Positions 8,717 through 17,142 of a stretch of DNA of 64,000 nucleotides are shown in pieces. Every line of letters begins with the position of its first letter. Within the stretch, counting starts at the first letter, position 1. This DNA is from CAWJPW01 sp963844845 (GTDB lineage: Bacteria; Acidobacteriota; Thermoanaerobaculia; Thermoanaerobaculales; Sulfomarinibacteraceae): assembly GCA_963844845.1 (NCBI GenBank), contig CAWJPW010000009.1, positions 186,001 through 250,000 on the forward strand, written 5' to 3'. A program made the translations under genes and the position numbers. The notes below the pieces were generated by a model. It made no database searches. It saw only the letters and a program-made list of their open reading frames with translations, and was not told the origin of the DNA.

Positions 8717-9700
8717 GTGTACGAAGCAGAGTATCACCTGGCCGTCGAGCTCGTGCGCGAAGCGAGCCGCCTCGCCCGCTCGGCCCAGGACGAGATCTCA
8801 GCTGCCCGCGACCGGGTGGTCAAGGCGGACCGCTCGCCGGTCACCATCGCCGACCTCGCAGTCCAGGCGGTCGTGGCATCCCGACTGGCTGAGGCAACAC
8901 CTCAGGTCCCGTTGATGGCCGAGGAGGACGCCCAGGCCCTGCACCGCCACGCCGAGCTCGCCGGCCGCGTCCTCGACCTTGCCCGTCACGCCTTCGCCGG
9001 TCTCGACGAGGATGGACTGGTGGGGGCGTTGGCCAGCGGCGGCCACTCTGGGGGCCGCCAGGGCCGCTTCTGGTGCCTCGACCCCATCGACGGTACCAAG
9101 GGCTTCCTACGCGGGGAGCAGTTCGCGGTGGCGCTGGCCCTGGTGGAGGACGGCCGGGTGGTCGTCGGCGTCGTGGGGTGCCCCAACCTGCCGATGTCCG
9201 GTCTCACCGGCGAACCCCGCGGTTGCCTGGTCTCTGCGGTTCGCGGCGGCGGAGCCTCCCTCGAGCCGCTCCTCGCCGGCGGCGAGGCTCGCCGGGTGGG
9301 CGTCGACGGCGTCGCCGACCCGGCGCGGGCGCGCTTCTGCGAGTCGGTGGAGTCCGGCCACTCCTCGCACGGCGCCAGCGCCCGGGTGGCGGAGCGTCTG
9401 GGAATCACGGCCGAGCCGGTGCGGCTGGACAGCCAGGCCAAGTACGCCGTCGTGGCCCGGGGCGAGGCTGAGATCTACCTGCGGCTCCCCACCCGCGCCG
9501 ACTACCGCGAGAAACTCTGGGACCACGCTGCCGGCAGCCTCGTCGTCGAGGAGGCCGGCGGCGCCGTGAGCGACGGCCGTGGTCGGCCCCTGGATTTCGG
9601 CGCCGGTCGCACGCTCTCCCCTACCGACGGCATCGTCGTATCCAACGGCGCCATTCACCGGGCAGTGCTCGCGACCCTGGCCGAGCTGCGGGAGGGCTGA
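8717..9700 (+). CDS. cysQ: 3'(2'),5'-bisphosphate nucleotidase, CysQ/HAL2-like
   Basis: Phosphatase of the inositol-monophosphatase superfamily, predicted to remove the 3' phosphate from 3'-phosphoadenosine 5'-phosphate left over from sulfate assimilation. Metal-site motifs are complete: AEE (68-70), DPIDGTKGF (122-130) and WDHAAGSLVVEEAGG near 262. The 327-residue length and DPIDGTKGF wording match HAL2/SAL1-type nucleotidases rather than plain inositol monophosphatases. The GTG start at 8717 follows AAAGGAG. It overlaps the next gene by one base (TGATG). Confidence 0.87.
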   Translation: MYEAEYHLAVELVREASRLARSAQDEISAARDRVVKADRSPVTIADLAVQAVVASRLAEATPQVPLMAEEDAQALHRHAELAGRVLDLARHAFAGLDEDGLVGALASGGHSGGRQGRFWCLDPIDGTKGFLRGEQFAVALALVEDGRVVVGVVGCPNLPMSGLTGEPRGCLVSAVRGGGASLEPLLAGGEARRVGVDGVADPARARFCESVESGHSSHGASARVAERLGITAEPVRLDSQAKYAVVARGEAEIYLRLPTRADYREKLWDHAAGSLVVEEAGGAVSDGRGRPLDFGAGRTLSPTDGIVVSNGAIHRAVLATLAELREG

Positions 9701-10491
9701 TGACCGAGCGCCGCTCCCGCCGCGTGCGCTTCGCCGGAGGCGCCGGTGACACGCTGGTTGGTCAACTGGAGCTTCCGGCGCTCGAGGCGCGGGGCTGGGC
9801 GCTCTTCGCCCCATGCTTCACCTGCCTCAAAGACACCAAGGCGGTGGCGCACATCAGTCGGACTCTGGCCGAGCACGGCATCGGGACCCTTCGTTTCGAC
9901 TTCACCGGCCTCGGCGAGAGTGAGGGCGACTTCGCGGAGACGACATTCTCCACCCAGCTCGACGACCTCGAGGCCGCCGCCGCCTACCTGCGCAACGAGG
10001 CGGCCGCGCCCGCGCTGCTCGTGGGCATGAGCCTCGGCGGCGCCGTGGCCTTGGCCGGTACCGACCGCATCCCCGAGGTCCGGGCGGTGACCACCGTCAA
10101 CGCCCCGTCCGACACCGCGCACCTCAGCGAGCTCCTCCTGGAGCGGGCGCCCGAGCTCGCCACGCAGGAGACCGCCGAGGTGACTTTGCTGGGCCGCACA
10201 ACCCACATCGGTCGCGCCATGGTGGAGGATCTTCGCCGCCACGATATCGAAGCTGCAGTCGCTCGCCTCGGTCGCGCCCTCCTCATCTTCCACGCGCCTG
10301 CCGACCAGGTGGTCGGCGCCGCCGCCGCTGAGCGCCTGTTTCGCGCCGCCAAGCATCCCAAGAGCTTCGTGGCCATCGACGGGTCCGACCACCTCCTGCT
10401 GTCGGACCGCGACGATCCCCGCTTCGTGGGTGAGGTCATGGCCGCCTGGGCCGGCCGGTACCTCCCCCACCCGGTTCGTTCCGACGTTTGA
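9700..10491 (+). CDS. Alpha/beta hydrolase, serine esterase type
   Basis: A 263-residue cytosolic alpha/beta hydrolase. The nucleophile elbow is GMSLGG (Ser 111), with acid and histidine partners likely in HAPADQVV and DGSDHLLL. The stretch ALFAPCFTCLKDTKAVAHI followed by LRFDFTGLGESEGDF is typical of the hydrolase half of hydrolase-OsmC proteins; here the OsmC half is absent. Translationally coupled to cysQ. The coding end forms a GACGTT/AACGTC dyad across the stop (10483-10496). Substrate unknown. Confidence 0.8.
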   Translation: MTERRSRRVRFAGGAGDTLVGQLELPALEARGWALFAPCFTCLKDTKAVAHISRTLAEHGIGTLRFDFTGLGESEGDFAETTFSTQLDDLEAAAAYLRNEAAAPALLVGMSLGGAVALAGTDRIPEVRAVTTVNAPSDTAHLSELLLERAPELATQETAEVTLLGRTTHIGRAMVEDLRRHDIEAAVARLGRALLIFHAPADQVVGAAAAERLFRAAKHPKSFVAIDGSDHLLLSDRDDPRFVGEVMAAWAGRYLPHPVRSDV

Positions 10492-10670
10492 ACGTCAAGA
10501 CGTTCGTGGCAAGGTTGGCCACTCCCCTTCCCGCTCAACCCTGAATGCCCGCCCGTGACGCCGAGAGGCGCCGCGAAAGCGCCGGTGCGCCTGTCAACGT
10601 GGTGATTCGGCCAAGGCTACGCCGGCGGGTGCATCTGCGCTCGCAACAGGAGCGTGGAGGCACACACGGG

Positions 10671-11411
10671 CTAGAACCGCTTCCCGACCCCGATCCACCA
10701 GTTCGGACCCGTCGAGTCGGTGTCGGCAAGCACCTCGGGGCCGGGCGCCAGCGAGCCCTCGGCCGGTACGTCGTGCTTCAGACGACCCCAGTAGTAGGCC
10801 ACTCCCAGCTCGAGGAACCAGTCAGGGTCGCCGAATGCGTGCCAGTCGAGGCCCATGCCCACGGTCCAGGCAGGGAACCACCCGTCGTTCTCGACTCTGA
10901 GGCCCGCGTCCAGGTACTCGTTGCGCAAGGTGAGGGTGGTGGTGTCCTTCTCGTACGCCACTCCGGCGGCGCCATACACGAACGGGCGCCAGCTTGTACA
11001 CGCGTCGCAGGGGAAGTACCGGGCTGCCGCCATGAGGTTGGCGTAGACGCTGTACTCCTGCTCGAACGCGAGCCGAGCCGGCCCTGCCTCGGTGGGTACG
11101 CTCGCGCTGCCGTCGATGGCGCCGGTGCTGAAGTCCAGCTCTCCGCCCACCAGCCAGCGCGGGCTCACCTGCCGGTGCAGCTGTAGGCCGGCGCTGAGGT
11201 TGACGACGTCGTCCCAGGTGTCGAAGCTGGTTCCGAACATCTGGTTGATCTGGTCGATCTGCCGGTTGGTGTTGGTCTGTTTGGGGAAGCTCTGCTGGAT
11301 GTAGCCGACGAGGGTCCACTCGGGCTCGGCCTGCTGCCCTGCCGCAGGGAGTGCCGAGCCGAGCCCAAAGCCCAAGGCGACCACGAGACACAGAGAGGGT
11401 GCTCCACGCAT
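10671..11411 (-). CDS. Outer-membrane beta-barrel protein, function unknown
   Basis: A 246-residue exported protein. The signal peptide ends at ALPAAGQQ, and the mature part shows alternating beta strands with aromatic girdles, ending in a terminal phenylalanine (WWIGVGKRF), as expected of an OmpA/OmpW-like eight-strand barrel. The start at 11411 is backed by GGAGGAGG. Two cysteines in the pattern CDACTSW may form a loop disulfide. It stands alone between a hydrolase and purF on either side; the 180 bp beyond its end to the hydrolase hold nothing recognisable. Confidence 0.72.
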   Translation of the reverse strand: MRGAPSLCLVVALGFGLGSALPAAGQQAEPEWTLVGYIQQSFPKQTNTNRQIDQINQMFGTSFDTWDDVVNLSAGLQLHRQVSPRWLVGGELDFSTGAIDGSASVPTEAGPARLAFEQEYSVYANLMAAARYFPCDACTSWRPFVYGAAGVAYEKDTTTLTLRNEYLDAGLRVENDGWFPAWTVGMGLDWHAFGDPDWFLELGVAYYWGRLKHDVPAEGSLAPGPEVLADTDSTGPNWWIGVGKRF

Positions 11412-11499
11412 GTCGAACCTCCTCCAGAAGCGAGTCAGTCGTGAGACGAATCTTCCACGACTGTCGCTCCGGAGGCGACTCCTGTCAAGGGCCAGAGGA

Positions 11500-12969
11500 T
11501 CAGGAGGCTGGGACGTCCGGAAGAACACCGCCGGAGTACTCGAACTTCACCGACCGCTGCCCGGTGGCGCAGGCCATGCACGCGGGGGCGTCCTTGAGCA
11601 CCTTCTCCTGGAACCGTTCCACCGGCAGGTAGAAGAGGGCGTCGACCCCGAGCTCGCGGCGCACCTCGTCGGTGTCACGGTTGAACCGGGCGCCGATGAG
11701 CTCGTTCTGGGTCGGCGTGTTGATGCCTTGGAAGCAGGAATCGATGACCATCGGCCAGAGGGCGCCGAAGTAGACCTTCCGGGCACCAGCCGCACGCAGC
11801 GCCTTAACGATGCGCGTGGCGTTGGTGCCGCGCACGATGCTGTCGTCCACCAGGAAGATGGTCTTCCCCTCCACCGCCTTGGCATCGACGCGGAAGTCCA
11901 GAAGCGCGGCCTCGTCACGGGCCTCCTGCGTCTCCTCCATGAAGATCCTGCCACCGTAGCGATACTTGGAGACCGGTGTGGCGTACTGCAGCACAGCGGC
12001 GTCGCACTCCTTCTCGAGCTTCTGCGCGAACGCCTCGGCCCCGGGGATGGGGCTGTGGGGGATCGGAACAACGAGGTCGATGGCCGGGACGATGTCCTGC
12101 GCCTGCTCGAGGACGTAGAGGGCCAGCGCGCGTCCGGCGCGCCAGCGGAAGGTCCGGACACTTTCGCCCAGCATCGCCGACTCCACATCGGCAAAGTAGA
12201 TCAGCTCGAAGGCGCACGGTCGGGGATCACGCTGCAGCAGCAGACGCTCGTCCACCGCGAGGCTGCGATCGATGAAGAGGGCGGCGCCGTGCACCACCTC
12301 TTCGACCACCTCGTAACCGTTCTGCTCCAGCGGCAGGGTCTCGGACGCGATCATCGCCAGGCCCCTGCCGTCGCGATGTCGCACTCCTCGGACCATGGGC
12401 CGGAAGCCGTGGGCATCCCGGAAGGCGTACAGACCCTCCCGCGTCACGGCCACCGCCGAGTAGGCTCCGGTGACCCGTTCCTGCAGTTCACGAATGGCCC
12501 GGAAGAGGATCTCGCGCTCGGGGAGGGCGGGCTCCTCTCGCCGGAAGCGCTCAGCCCAGTTCGCTAGGACGCGCAGCAGCGCCTCGGCGTCACAGTCCGA
12601 GCCCAGTGCCTCGCCACGAGACCGTAGCTCCGCCGCGATCTGCTCCACGTTGGTGATGTGCCCGTTATGAGCCAGCGCGATCCCGCTCATGGGATCGAAG
12701 AACGGCTGGGCGTTCTCGCGACCACCCGAACCGAAGGTCTTGTAGCGGGTGTGGGCGATCCCGAGATCGCCACGCACGTCAGCGAGCGGCTTGAAGATGT
12801 CGTCGGCGAGGCCCTCCCCTTTCTCCAACCGCGCCCCGCGGTGGACCGGGTCGAAGACGAAGAGACCGGCGTACGCCGGCCCGCGGTGCTGCAGGAAGTG
12901 CGCACCGTTGCCCAACTCCCTGACCACCGACTCGTTGCTGTCACTGATGACGCCCACAATGCCGCACAT
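11500..12969 (-). CDS. purF: Amidophosphoribosyltransferase, iron-sulfur type
   Basis: First committed enzyme of purine synthesis: glutamine plus PRPP to phosphoribosylamine. Cys 2 (MCGIVGVISD) is the N-terminal nucleophile, with HTRYKTFG and LAHNGHITN completing the glutaminase site. The PRPP loop is VDDSIVRGTNATRIV. Cysteines in PCAFELIYFAD, DSCFQGINTPT and CMACATG match the four ligands of the [4Fe-4S] cluster in the Bacillus subtilis enzyme. The usual RGQ after LQHR is RGP here. A GTG at 12996, with a GGGGGCG site, would add a 9-10 residue propeptide as in Bacillus; the ATG at 12969 is the simpler start. No other pur genes adjoin. Confidence 0.9.
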   Translation of the reverse strand: MCGIVGVISDSNESVVRELGNGAHFLQHRGPAYAGLFVFDPVHRGARLEKGEGLADDIFKPLADVRGDLGIAHTRYKTFGSGGRENAQPFFDPMSGIALAHNGHITNVEQIAAELRSRGEALGSDCDAEALLRVLANWAERFRREEPALPEREILFRAIRELQERVTGAYSAVAVTREGLYAFRDAHGFRPMVRGVRHRDGRGLAMIASETLPLEQNGYEVVEEVVHGAALFIDRSLAVDERLLLQRDPRPCAFELIYFADVESAMLGESVRTFRWRAGRALALYVLEQAQDIVPAIDLVVPIPHSPIPGAEAFAQKLEKECDAAVLQYATPVSKYRYGGRIFMEETQEARDEAALLDFRVDAKAVEGKTIFLVDDSIVRGTNATRIVKALRAAGARKVYFGALWPMVIDSCFQGINTPTQNELIGARFNRDTDEVRRELGVDALFYLPVERFQEKVLKDAPACMACATGQRSVKFEYSGGVLPDVPAS

Positions 12970-13125
12970 GTAGCCCCCGGGTCGCCCATGGTACACCGCT
13001 GGCGCCCCCGTGCAACGAGGTCCGTCACGGCATGGCAGCTATATGCCAAAACGGCGATGCACGGTTACAGGTCCCTCGCAGCTGCTGCGTGCTACCCTTG
13101 ACTCGATGCCACTTGGAGACAGGCC

Positions 13126-14925
13126 ATGACGGACCGCACTCTGCTCGACCTGTACCGGCACGACGTCGACCACCCCCGGTCCGACCACTACCGTCACCTA
13201 CTGCCCGGCCGGCCGGACCGTGTCCTCTCCACCGCCGACTTCCTTCGCCGCACGGCGGCGCTGGCGTCGGCCCTGGAAGGCCTCGGAATCGGCCATGGGG
13301 ACCGTGTCCTGCTGCTCTCCGACAACCGTCCGGAGTGGCACATGGTCGATCTCGCCGTGCTCGACCTCGGGGCCGCCGACGTGCCCGTCTACGGCACCCT
13401 CACCGCCGAGCAGGTGGCCTACCAGGCGGCCGACTCCGGCGCCGTCGCTGTGGTGGCCGAGAATGCCGAGCAGGTGGCCAAGTTCCTCGAGGTGCGCAGC
13501 CGTTGTCCCGCCCTTGCCCACCTGATTCAGATCGAAGGGGAACCGGCGCCCGGGGTGATTTCCTTCGACGACCTCGTCACGGCAGGCGGTACCTCCGATG
13601 CCGTCGACAGGTTCTGGCGGCGCGCCCACGACATCGACGAGGAGGCCCTGGCCACCCTGATCTACACGTCCGGCACCACCGGTGACCCCAAGGGCGTGAT
13701 GCTGAGCCACCGCAACTTGGTGGAGAACATCCGGGCGGCGGCGCCCAGGGTGCCGGTGATGAGCGAGGACCACGCGCTCGAGTTTCTCCCGCTCTGCCAC
13801 GTGCTCGAGCGGATGGTCGGCTATATCTACATGTGGCGTGGCACCACCAAGGCCTACTGCTCGGTGTACCACGTGGGCGACCTCATCGCCGCGGCCGCAC
13901 CCACCCTGTTCGTCGGCGTGCCCCGGTTCTTCGAGAAGGTGCACCAGAAGATCCACGAAAAAGTGGCCGGCGCCTCCGGGCTGCGCCGCTCGCTCTTCCA
14001 CTGGGCCATCGACACCGGCCGCGAGGTGGCGCACCAGCGGATCGCGGGCAAGCAGCCCGGCGCCGTCCTGTCCGGCCGGTATGCCGTCGCCGAGCGGCTG
14101 GTTCTCGCCAAGGTGCGGGACGCCGTGTTCGGCGGCCGGGTCCGCTACGCCATCTCCGGCGGCGCCGAGCTCCCACTTCCCGTGAACGAGTTCTTCCACG
14201 CCCTGGGGGTCCCGGTGGTCGAGGGCTACGGCCTCACCGAGACGTCGCCGGTCATCGCCGTGAACGGTGTCACCCTGGGGACGCTTCGGCTCGGCACCGT
14301 GGGACGCCCGCTGGAGAACCTCGAGGTGAAGCTGGCTCCTGACGGCGAGCTCCTGGTGCGCGGCCCCTCCGTCATGATGGGCTACTGGAACAAGCCGGAG
14401 CAGACCGCCGAGGTCCTCGACGACGAGGCCTTCCTGCACACCGGCGACATTGCCGAGCTCGACGACGACGGCTTCGTTCTCATCGTCGACCGCAAGAAGG
14501 ACCTCATCGTCACCGCCGGTGGCAAGAACATCGCACCGCAGCCCATCGAGGGCCGGCTCAAGGAGTCGCCCTTCGTCGATGCGGCCGTGCTGGTCGGCGA
14601 CCGGCGACCATTCGTGGTGGCGCTCATCGCCCCCAGCCTCGACGACCTTCAGCGCTGGGCGGGAGCGCACGGCGTCGGGGCCGTGACCGCCGCCGAGATG
14701 CTCGCCTCTCCCGAGGTTGAGCAGCTCTTCGCGGACCTGGTGAGCACCGTCAACGCCGGCCTCGCACGCTACGAGCAGATCAAGCGCTTCGCCCTGCTGC
14801 CGGAGCCGCTGACGGTGGAGGGCGGCCAGCTGACGCCGACGATGAAGGTCAAGCGACGGGTCATCGAGCAGCAGCTGGGCAACGTCATCGAAGGGCTCTA
14901 CGAGCCCGTGCCCCCCTCGGCGTAG
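13126..14925 (+). CDS. Long-chain acyl-CoA synthetase (AMP-forming)
   Basis: Activates long-chain fatty acids to acyl-CoA with ATP. The 599-residue protein carries the AMP-binding loop YTSGTTGDPKGVMLSH (from 180), the adenine motif GYGLTETSP, and the hinge region TGDIAELDDDGFVLIVDRKK followed by TAGGKNIAP. This is the FadD15-like class of long-chain synthetases. It has GGAGACAGG upstream. Five bases separate it from the ArsA-type pair, and the storage-granule genes follow, so it probably feeds acyl-CoA to lipid storage or membrane lipid. It is divergent from purF. Confidence 0.92.
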   Translation: MTDRTLLDLYRHDVDHPRSDHYRHLLPGRPDRVLSTADFLRRTAALASALEGLGIGHGDRVLLLSDNRPEWHMVDLAVLDLGAADVPVYGTLTAEQVAYQAADSGAVAVVAENAEQVAKFLEVRSRCPALAHLIQIEGEPAPGVISFDDLVTAGGTSDAVDRFWRRAHDIDEEALATLIYTSGTTGDPKGVMLSHRNLVENIRAAAPRVPVMSEDHALEFLPLCHVLERMVGYIYMWRGTTKAYCSVYHVGDLIAAAAPTLFVGVPRFFEKVHQKIHEKVAGASGLRRSLFHWAIDTGREVAHQRIAGKQPGAVLSGRYAVAERLVLAKVRDAVFGGRVRYAISGGAELPLPVNEFFHALGVPVVEGYGLTETSPVIAVNGVTLGTLRLGTVGRPLENLEVKLAPDGELLVRGPSVMMGYWNKPEQTAEVLDDEAFLHTGDIAELDDDGFVLIVDRKKDLIVTAGGKNIAPQPIEGRLKESPFVDAAVLVGDRRPFVVALIAPSLDDLQRWAGAHGVGAVTAAEMLASPEVEQLFADLVSTVNAGLARYEQIKRFALLPEPLTVEGGQLTPTMKVKRRVIEQQLGNVIEGLYEPVPPSA

Positions 14926-14930
14926 GGACG

Positions 14931-15866
14931 GTGAGGGCCACCATCGTGTCCCCTCCCGTGGAGCGCCTGGGCGAGCTGCAGCTCGTGGTCGTCACCGGCA
15001 AGGGTGGCGTGGGCAAGAGCGTCTTCACAGCGGTCCTCGGCCGCCGTCTGGCGGCCTCCGGCCGACGCGCACTCCTCATGGAGGTGGATCCGCGCGAGAG
15101 CCTTCACGCCCTGCTGGACGTGGCGCCGTCCGGCGGAGAGCCGGTGCAGGTATCCGCGGGGCTCCATCTGCAGAATGTCCAACCCCGCCGCGTGGCCGAC
15201 GACCTCGTGATCGAGCGGCTCAAGATCGGTCTCCTCACCCGCAGGGTGCTGGGTAGCCCCGTGTACCAGCACTTCGTCGAGGGCGCCCCCGGCCTCAAGG
15301 AGACGGCAGTGCTCGGCCGGGTACTGCGGCTCCTCGCGGGCCGTGATCTTCACGGCATGCCGCGACCCGACGTGGTGGTTCTCGACGCTCCCGCTACCGG
15401 CCACGGCGTCTCGCTGTTGGCGGCTCCCCGCTTGGTGGCGGACGCCGTGCGAGGCGGCCCGGTGGGAACCATGGCCGAGGAGATCGCCGGCTTTGTGGCC
15501 GACCCGGCCCGCACCGGCATCGTCATCGTCACGACCGCCGAGGAGATGCCCGTCCAGGAGGCGCAGGAGCTCCTCGACCTGGTGGAGGAACGCCTGCACC
15601 ACGCACCGCAGCTGGTCGTCGTCAACGCCGTCTACCCGGCCGTTCCCCCAACAGTCGCCAGGATACGAGCCCCCGACGCGACCACCGCCCTGTGGCGTCG
15701 CCGTCGCCGGGTCAACGAGCGGGAGCTTGACCGGCTGGCCCGTCGCTGGCCCGGTCCCACCGCCATCCTCCCCCTGCTTCCCCTCGACCGCGGGCCCGAG
15801 CTGGTTGCCGCGCTCGAGGTCGAGCTCGACCGAGCGCTGCGCTTCGCCAGCGCCTCAACGCCATGA
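14931..15866 (+). CDS. ArsA/Get3-type ATPase, first of a pair
   Basis: A 311-residue P-loop ATPase of the ArsA/Get3 family with the deviant Walker A VTGKGGVGKSVFTAV (loop at 23-30, signature lysine present) and DVVVLDAPATGHG as Walker B/switch. The arsenite-binding cysteines of true ArsA are not evident, and there is no arsB or arsC nearby, so arsenic transport is unlikely. The next gene encodes a second single-domain copy and overlaps by four bases. Such pairs occur in Mycobacterium (Rv3679/Rv3680) and probably form heterodimers. The GTG start at 14931 has only a modest ribosome site. Confidence 0.82.
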   Translation: MRATIVSPPVERLGELQLVVVTGKGGVGKSVFTAVLGRRLAASGRRALLMEVDPRESLHALLDVAPSGGEPVQVSAGLHLQNVQPRRVADDLVIERLKIGLLTRRVLGSPVYQHFVEGAPGLKETAVLGRVLRLLAGRDLHGMPRPDVVVLDAPATGHGVSLLAAPRLVADAVRGGPVGTMAEEIAGFVADPARTGIVIVTTAEEMPVQEAQELLDLVEERLHHAPQLVVVNAVYPAVPPTVARIRAPDATTALWRRRRRVNERELDRLARRWPGPTAILPLLPLDRGPELVAALEVELDRALRFASASTP

Positions 15867-16936
15867 GCGTCGTACGGCCTGCCGAGCCATTGGTGGTCGT
15901 CGTCGGCTCGGGCGGCGTCGGCAAGACGACGCTGGCGGCGGCCCTGGGCGTGGGCGGCGCCCGCTCCGGCCGCGACACCTTGGTCATGACCTTCGACCCC
16001 TCGCTACGGCTCAAGGATGCGCTCGGCGTGGGCGACGCCGCTCGGGGCCGCGAGGTCGAGGTCGATCTCGATGCCCCCGCTTCGCTGCACGCGAGCCTCC
16101 TCGACGCCGGTCAGACCTTCGACCGCCTGGTGGAGCACTACTCGCCCGACGACGCAGCGCGCGACCGCATTCTCGGCAACCGCTTCTACCGCCACCTCGC
16201 CGCCAGCCTCGCCGGCGTGTTGGAGTACATGGCGGTGGAGCGCCTCTTCGAGGTCGCGGCCCAAGGCCGGTACCAGCAAGTGATTCTCGACACCCCGCCG
16301 ACCCGCCAGGCCTTGGACTTCCTGCAAGCGCCCGAGCGCATCATCGGCTTCCTCGACAGCGGAGCGCTCAAGATCGCCCTCAAGCCCTGGTTCGACGAGT
16401 CGGGCCACATCCGCCCCATCGCCCGTCTCGGTCCCTTCGGGCGCAACGTGGAGGGTTTCCTGGACCGCCTGGTGGGTCTCGACCTTCTGCGTGACATGGC
16501 CGAGTTCTTCCAGGCGTTCGGCCCTCTGTACAAGGGCTTTCGTGCTCGTGCCCACGAGGTGCAGGCCCTCCTGCGTTCCCCCCGCACGATCTTCGTCCTG
16601 GTGAGCGGTCCGGGCCGTGAGCGGGTCGCCGACACGCTCTTCTTCGCCCGCCACCTGCGTGAGGCCGGCCACCGCCTGGGCCCCGTGGTGGTCAACCGGG
16701 TCCATCCCGAGCCCGACGGGGTCGCGCCCGCCTCGGATCCGCTGGCCGTGGCGCGCGACGGCCGCCAGCTGCTCGCCTGGCTCGGGCATCGCGACCGCGC
16801 GGGCGTCGAGCACCTCCGCTCGCTGCTCGGCGCGGAGCAGCCCCTGGCCGCCGTACCACTCCTCGCCGAGGAGCCCACCACGCTCGAGGGTCTCTCCGAT
16901 CTGGGCGACCTGCTCCAGGAGAGGCTGAGCCGTTGA
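15863..16936 (+). CDS. ArsA/Get3-type ATPase, second of a pair
   Basis: A 357-residue partner ATPase. Its P-loop is GSGGVGKTT (15-23), in which the first lysine of the usual GKGGVGKT is replaced by serine, while the other copy keeps it. Since that lysine reaches across the dimer in deviant Walker ATPases, the pair looks asymmetric: one subunit supplies the cross-dimer lysine. VILDTPPTRQALDFL is the Walker B/switch region. The start overlaps the upstream stop (ATGA). Located between acyl-CoA synthetase and phaR, so a role in handling lipid-associated or hydrophobic proteins is a reasonable inference. Confidence 0.82.
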   Translation: MSVVRPAEPLVVVVGSGGVGKTTLAAALGVGGARSGRDTLVMTFDPSLRLKDALGVGDAARGREVEVDLDAPASLHASLLDAGQTFDRLVEHYSPDDAARDRILGNRFYRHLAASLAGVLEYMAVERLFEVAAQGRYQQVILDTPPTRQALDFLQAPERIIGFLDSGALKIALKPWFDESGHIRPIARLGPFGRNVEGFLDRLVGLDLLRDMAEFFQAFGPLYKGFRARAHEVQALLRSPRTIFVLVSGPGRERVADTLFFARHLREAGHRLGPVVVNRVHPEPDGVAPASDPLAVARDGRQLLAWLGHRDRAGVEHLRSLLGAEQPLAAVPLLAEEPTTLEGLSDLGDLLQERLSR

Positions 16937-17050
16937 CGCACCGCGGCATGAGAGCCCTGCACCTGGCTCGCCAACGCGTCTCACCGGGCCGCGCCCAAGC
17001 GGTGAAACCTCGGCAGCCAGGCGCAGTTATCCCCTAGATTCGCCCGCTCC

Positions 17051-17079
17051 TTGACACTCTTGCCGCAGCGCGGTACATT
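17051..17079 (+). promoter_or_regulatory. Promoter of phaR
   Basis: TTGACA (17051-17056), 17-bp spacer, TACATT (17074-17079). The spacer holds a dyad copy beginning 4 nt after the -35 box, exactly as in the phasin promoter at 20566. Transcription would start near 17086. Confidence 0.7.
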
Positions 17080-17106
17080 GTCACCGGAAGACGCCGCACA
17101 GCGGCA
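17061..17106. promoter_or_regulatory. Two copies of the PhaR-type operator dyad at phaR
   Basis: Copy 1, TGCCGC-AGC-GCGGTA (17061-17075), lies in the promoter spacer. Copy 2, CGCCGC-ACA-GCGGCA (17092-17106), lies just past the start of transcription. Centres are 31 bp apart, about three helical turns, which would place two bound dimers on one face. PhaR proteins are known to bind short TGC/GCA dyads near their own gene and phasin genes, so this is probably the autoregulatory operator. Confidence 0.65.
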
Positions 17107-17142
17107 AGAACCCGGGACGCCGACATGGCGTTGGAGACCACA

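Larger units (their letters stand above)
16937..17142. other. Intergenic region upstream of phaR
   Basis: About 200 bp between the ArsA pair and phaR. The right half holds the phaR promoter and its two dyads. In the left half nothing beyond ordinary GC-rich sequence is recognised. Confidence 0.5.

Noticed and set aside
13198..14670. 490-codon minus-strand frame opposite the acyl-CoA synthetase
   Set aside because: Shadow of AMP-binding motifs on the other strand.
14931..16936. Arsenic-resistance pump ATPases
   Set aside because: No arsB, arsC or arsR nearby and no arsenite-binding cysteine triad evident.
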